From the NCBI GenBank assembly GCA_963739005.1, contig CAVTYQ010000004.1, positions 552,589 through 616,588 on the forward strand: DNA of 64,000 nt, written 5' to 3'. Numbering within the stretch: position 1 is the first letter of the stretch; each line of letters starts with the position of its first letter. A model generated the notes under the pieces. That model searched no databases. It was given only the letters and a program-made list of their open reading frames with translations, and was not told where the DNA came from. This document shows, piece by piece, positions 62,286-64,000 of the stretch. This DNA comes from DASWJZ01 sp963739005. GTDB taxonomy: Bacteria; Pseudomonadota; Alphaproteobacteria; Rhizobiales; Afifellaceae. Both the position numbers and the translations under genes were made by a program.

Positions 62286-64000
62286 TTCTTATAGGCCTGC
62301 CGACGGACGAGCCCGATAAACTGCAGGACGCCGTTGGTGTTGGGGCTTTCCTCAAGCAGCGGAAGCAGGTTGCTCCGAGAGAGGGCGTCGGTGGCGAAGT
62401 ACCACGCGAGGGCGGTTGAAAGCTTTCTGCTCCTGAGGACGACATTCACATCTTCTGTGAGCGTTTCCTTCAGGCCTTCCGGCAGCGACATCTGGGTCGA
62501 CAGGAGCAGACGGGCCCGCCTGAACGCGAGCCAGCCTTCCCGGGGCGCAGTCGCGTGACTGTTCAAGAGCGCGGCCTCTACCTCCGTTTGTCGTCCCGAT
62601 AGGAGAGACAGCCTGGCCTTCTCGATCCACAGCTCACTCGCGGCCGGCGCGTGTGCAAGCGCGTCGTCGAGAAGCTCGAGACAGCGGTCGACCGTTCTCG
62701 TGGCGTCCGGCCAGCGGGCGCAGTCGCCGTAGCGCGCTGGGAAAAGCGCCAGCGACTTGACGTATCGGTATGCGCTCTCGGACCGAGCGATCTCCTTGGT
62801 CGAGAAGTCGGCGTCTTCGCTGACGAGAGCCTGTCCTTCGCCGACCCAGAACGACGTCGGCGTTCCCCAAGCGAGAACGGCAAGGCGGACGACACCAAGT
62901 ATCAGAAGCGCCGACAGGACGCCCGCGAGGATCAAGGACAGCGGGAACCTCGCGGCCTGCGGGGCGCGCGCGCCAATTGCCACGTCGGAGGGCGCCGCAA
63001 CTTCGCTCGGCCGGGCGGAGAGCGCTTCTCCGAACCCGGCTCCGAACAGGATCGCGAACGGCAATGCAACGCCTTGTATCTCAAGGCTAAAGTCGAGCAG
63101 AGAATGAGCCGCCACGAGAGCGGCCGCGCCGAGCGCCGCCATCGTGCACGGCAGTGCTCCCTTCCGCTGTGCGAGCGCTCGAAGCATGACCCAGACCATG
63201 GCAGCGACCATGGCGAGGCCAAGGACAAAGGCCGGCAGACCTGCGCCTACCGCGACCTCCAGGTAGACGTCGTGCGCGGTGTACCAGCTGAGATCGGGCG
63301 ATAGCGCGGCCGGCCGATAGATCGGGAACATGGAGGCGAAAGTGCCAGCGCCATGACCCAGAAGTGGCCTGTCCCCGATCGCAGCAAGCGTGCCGCGATA
63401 GACATTGAGGCGATCGGCCAGTTCGAAGGCGGTGCTCGATGCTCTTGCGAGAAGCGGTCGGCCGGCGACGGCAACAAGGAGAAGCGCTCCCACGATCGCT
63501 GCGACGACCGCGCGCAGAGTAAGCCTCTTGCTCTTGCCCGAAAGAGCAAGGGCCGCGACCGCGCCGACGCCGAGCAACGATGACGATATTCCGGCGCGCG
63601 ATCCCGTCCTGATCAGGGCGACGAAGAGAACAATCCCGCAGAGGAGCCAAGCAGCCCGCAGGATGTTGCGACGGCGGGTCGGAGTGTCGGTCGCGGCATC
63701 AGGCGACAGCAGCAGCGAAGCCGCGACGATGATTCCAACGCCGAGGAAAGTCGCTGCGTGGTTGCGATTGACGAAGGTGCCTGTGAGATACCCTTTGTAA
63801 GCCCACCTCTCCATCCAAAGGATCGAATTGCTGCCCATTGCAGCTAGCAAAAGACCATAGGTCGCGATGACCACGGCTGAAGTTAGAAGTGCGAGCAGAG
63901 TCCACCGGCCCTCATTCGCGTGACCTGCGAGGGCGGTCGATGCAAACAAGACCGCTACGAGGGTTGCGAAGTTGGTGGCCGCTGTCAGCGTCAGATCTGG
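62282..64000 (-). CDS. O-antigen ligase/polymerase-like membrane protein (N-terminus beyond the edge)
   Basis: The frame runs through 573 codons without a start within the window; the first seen residues are PDLTLTAATNFATLVAVLFAS, still hydrophobic, so the gene begins to the right of 64000. The sequence has multiple helices, the loop with WAYKGYLTGTFVNRNHAATFLGVG and RTGSRAGISSSLLGVG, which is the Wzy_C/WaaL signature, and a long hydrophilic C-terminal part with TPR-like helices (about the last 200 residues). It could transfer or polymerise surface polysaccharide. Confidence 0.8.
   Translation of the reverse strand, partial: PDLTLTAATNFATLVAVLFASTALAGHANEGRWTLLALLTSAVVIATYGLLLAAMGSNSILWMERWAYKGYLTGTFVNRNHAATFLGVGIIVAASLLLSPDAATDTPTRRRNILRAAWLLCGIVLFVALIRTGSRAGISSSLLGVGAVAALALSGKSKRLTLRAVVAAIVGALLLVAVAGRPLLARASSTAFELADRLNVYRGTLAAIGDRPLLGHGAGTFASMFPIYRPAALSPDLSWYTAHDVYLEVAVGAGLPAFVLGLAMVAAMVWVMLRALAQRKGALPCTMAALGAAALVAAHSLLDFSLEIQGVALPFAILFGAGFGEALSARPSEVAAPSDVAIGARAPQAARFPLSLILAGVLSALLILGVVRLAVLAWGTPTSFWVGEGQALVSEDADFSTKEIARSESAYRYVKSLALFPARYGDCARWPDATRTVDRCLELLDDALAHAPAASELWIEKARLSLLSGRQTEVEAALLNSHATAPREGWLAFRRARLLLSTQMSLPEGLKETLTEDVNVVLRSRKLSTALAWYFATDALSRSNLLPLLEESPNTNGVLQFIGLVRRQAYKN

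Overview
This window is high-GC DNA, densely coding on both strands, from what looks like an alphaproteobacterium, most likely of the order Hyphomicrobiales (Rhizobiales). The basis is indirect: the GC-rich codon use, TRAP and tripartite-tricarboxylate transporters, a RutR-type TetR regulator with a canonical operator, and the interspersed palindromic repeats between genes. No genus can be named. I see no insertion sequence, prophage or CRISPR array. The only RNA gene seen is a tRNA-Leu(CAG).

Left end (1-4510): a lasso-peptide-type RiPP locus. It holds a divergent nucleotidyltransferase (cut by the window edge), a B2 transglutaminase-like leader peptidase, an HPr-kinase-like kinase, precursor A1, a PqqD-type leader-binding protein (B1), precursor A2 and an asparagine-synthetase-like macrolactam synthetase (C). 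The two precursors are too short for ordinary ORF calling. They share a tryptophan-proline leader block, can be aligned to leaders of equal length (38 residues), carry an acidic residue at predicted core position 7, and both end in Ser, the residue such kinases phosphorylate.

4675-9585: surface polysaccharide genes (mannose-1-phosphate guanylyltransferase, FkbM methyltransferase, Wzx-like flippase, Wzy-like polymerase). 9715-11782: a bufferin (copper-binding RiPP) locus bufA-bufB-bufC. 12136-15378: a frameshifted peroxiredoxin-like gene, a LysR regulator and a Tat-exported multicopper oxidase. 15577-18541: protocatechuate genes pcaHGIJ, with a palindrome upstream of pcaH. 18636-22184: a class III cyclase/TolB-N/TPR protein and a TPR-sulfotransferase.

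22422-41628: a nearly complete reductive pyrimidine degradation island. PreT/PreA reduce uracil or thymine, dihydropyrimidinase opens the ring, an M20 amidohydrolase removes the carbamoyl group, an omega-aminotransferase and MmsA take the beta-amino acid to acyl-CoA, and RutR is the likely regulator. A four-gene ABC uptake system, a LysE exporter, two cupins and a TctCBA transporter accompany them. A HicBA toxin-antitoxin pair lies between preT and preA on the other strand.

41737-44991: a small unknown protein, a 2-keto-3-deoxygluconate kinase, the tRNA and 6-phosphogluconate dehydrogenase. 45067-50601: secreted proteins (one with EF-hands, one GH75 chitosanase-like) and a 1204-residue three-domain membrane protein (GH18-like, NodB deacetylase, GT2 synthase) that suggests a chitosan-like polymer. 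50874-53967: a TRAP transporter. 54125-61274: a LacI-controlled carbohydrate operon (LacI, ABC transporter, GH63-like hydrolase, PIG-L deacetylase) with a perfect operator palindrome. The right end has a secreted FecR-domain protein and an O-antigen-ligase-like protein cut by the edge.
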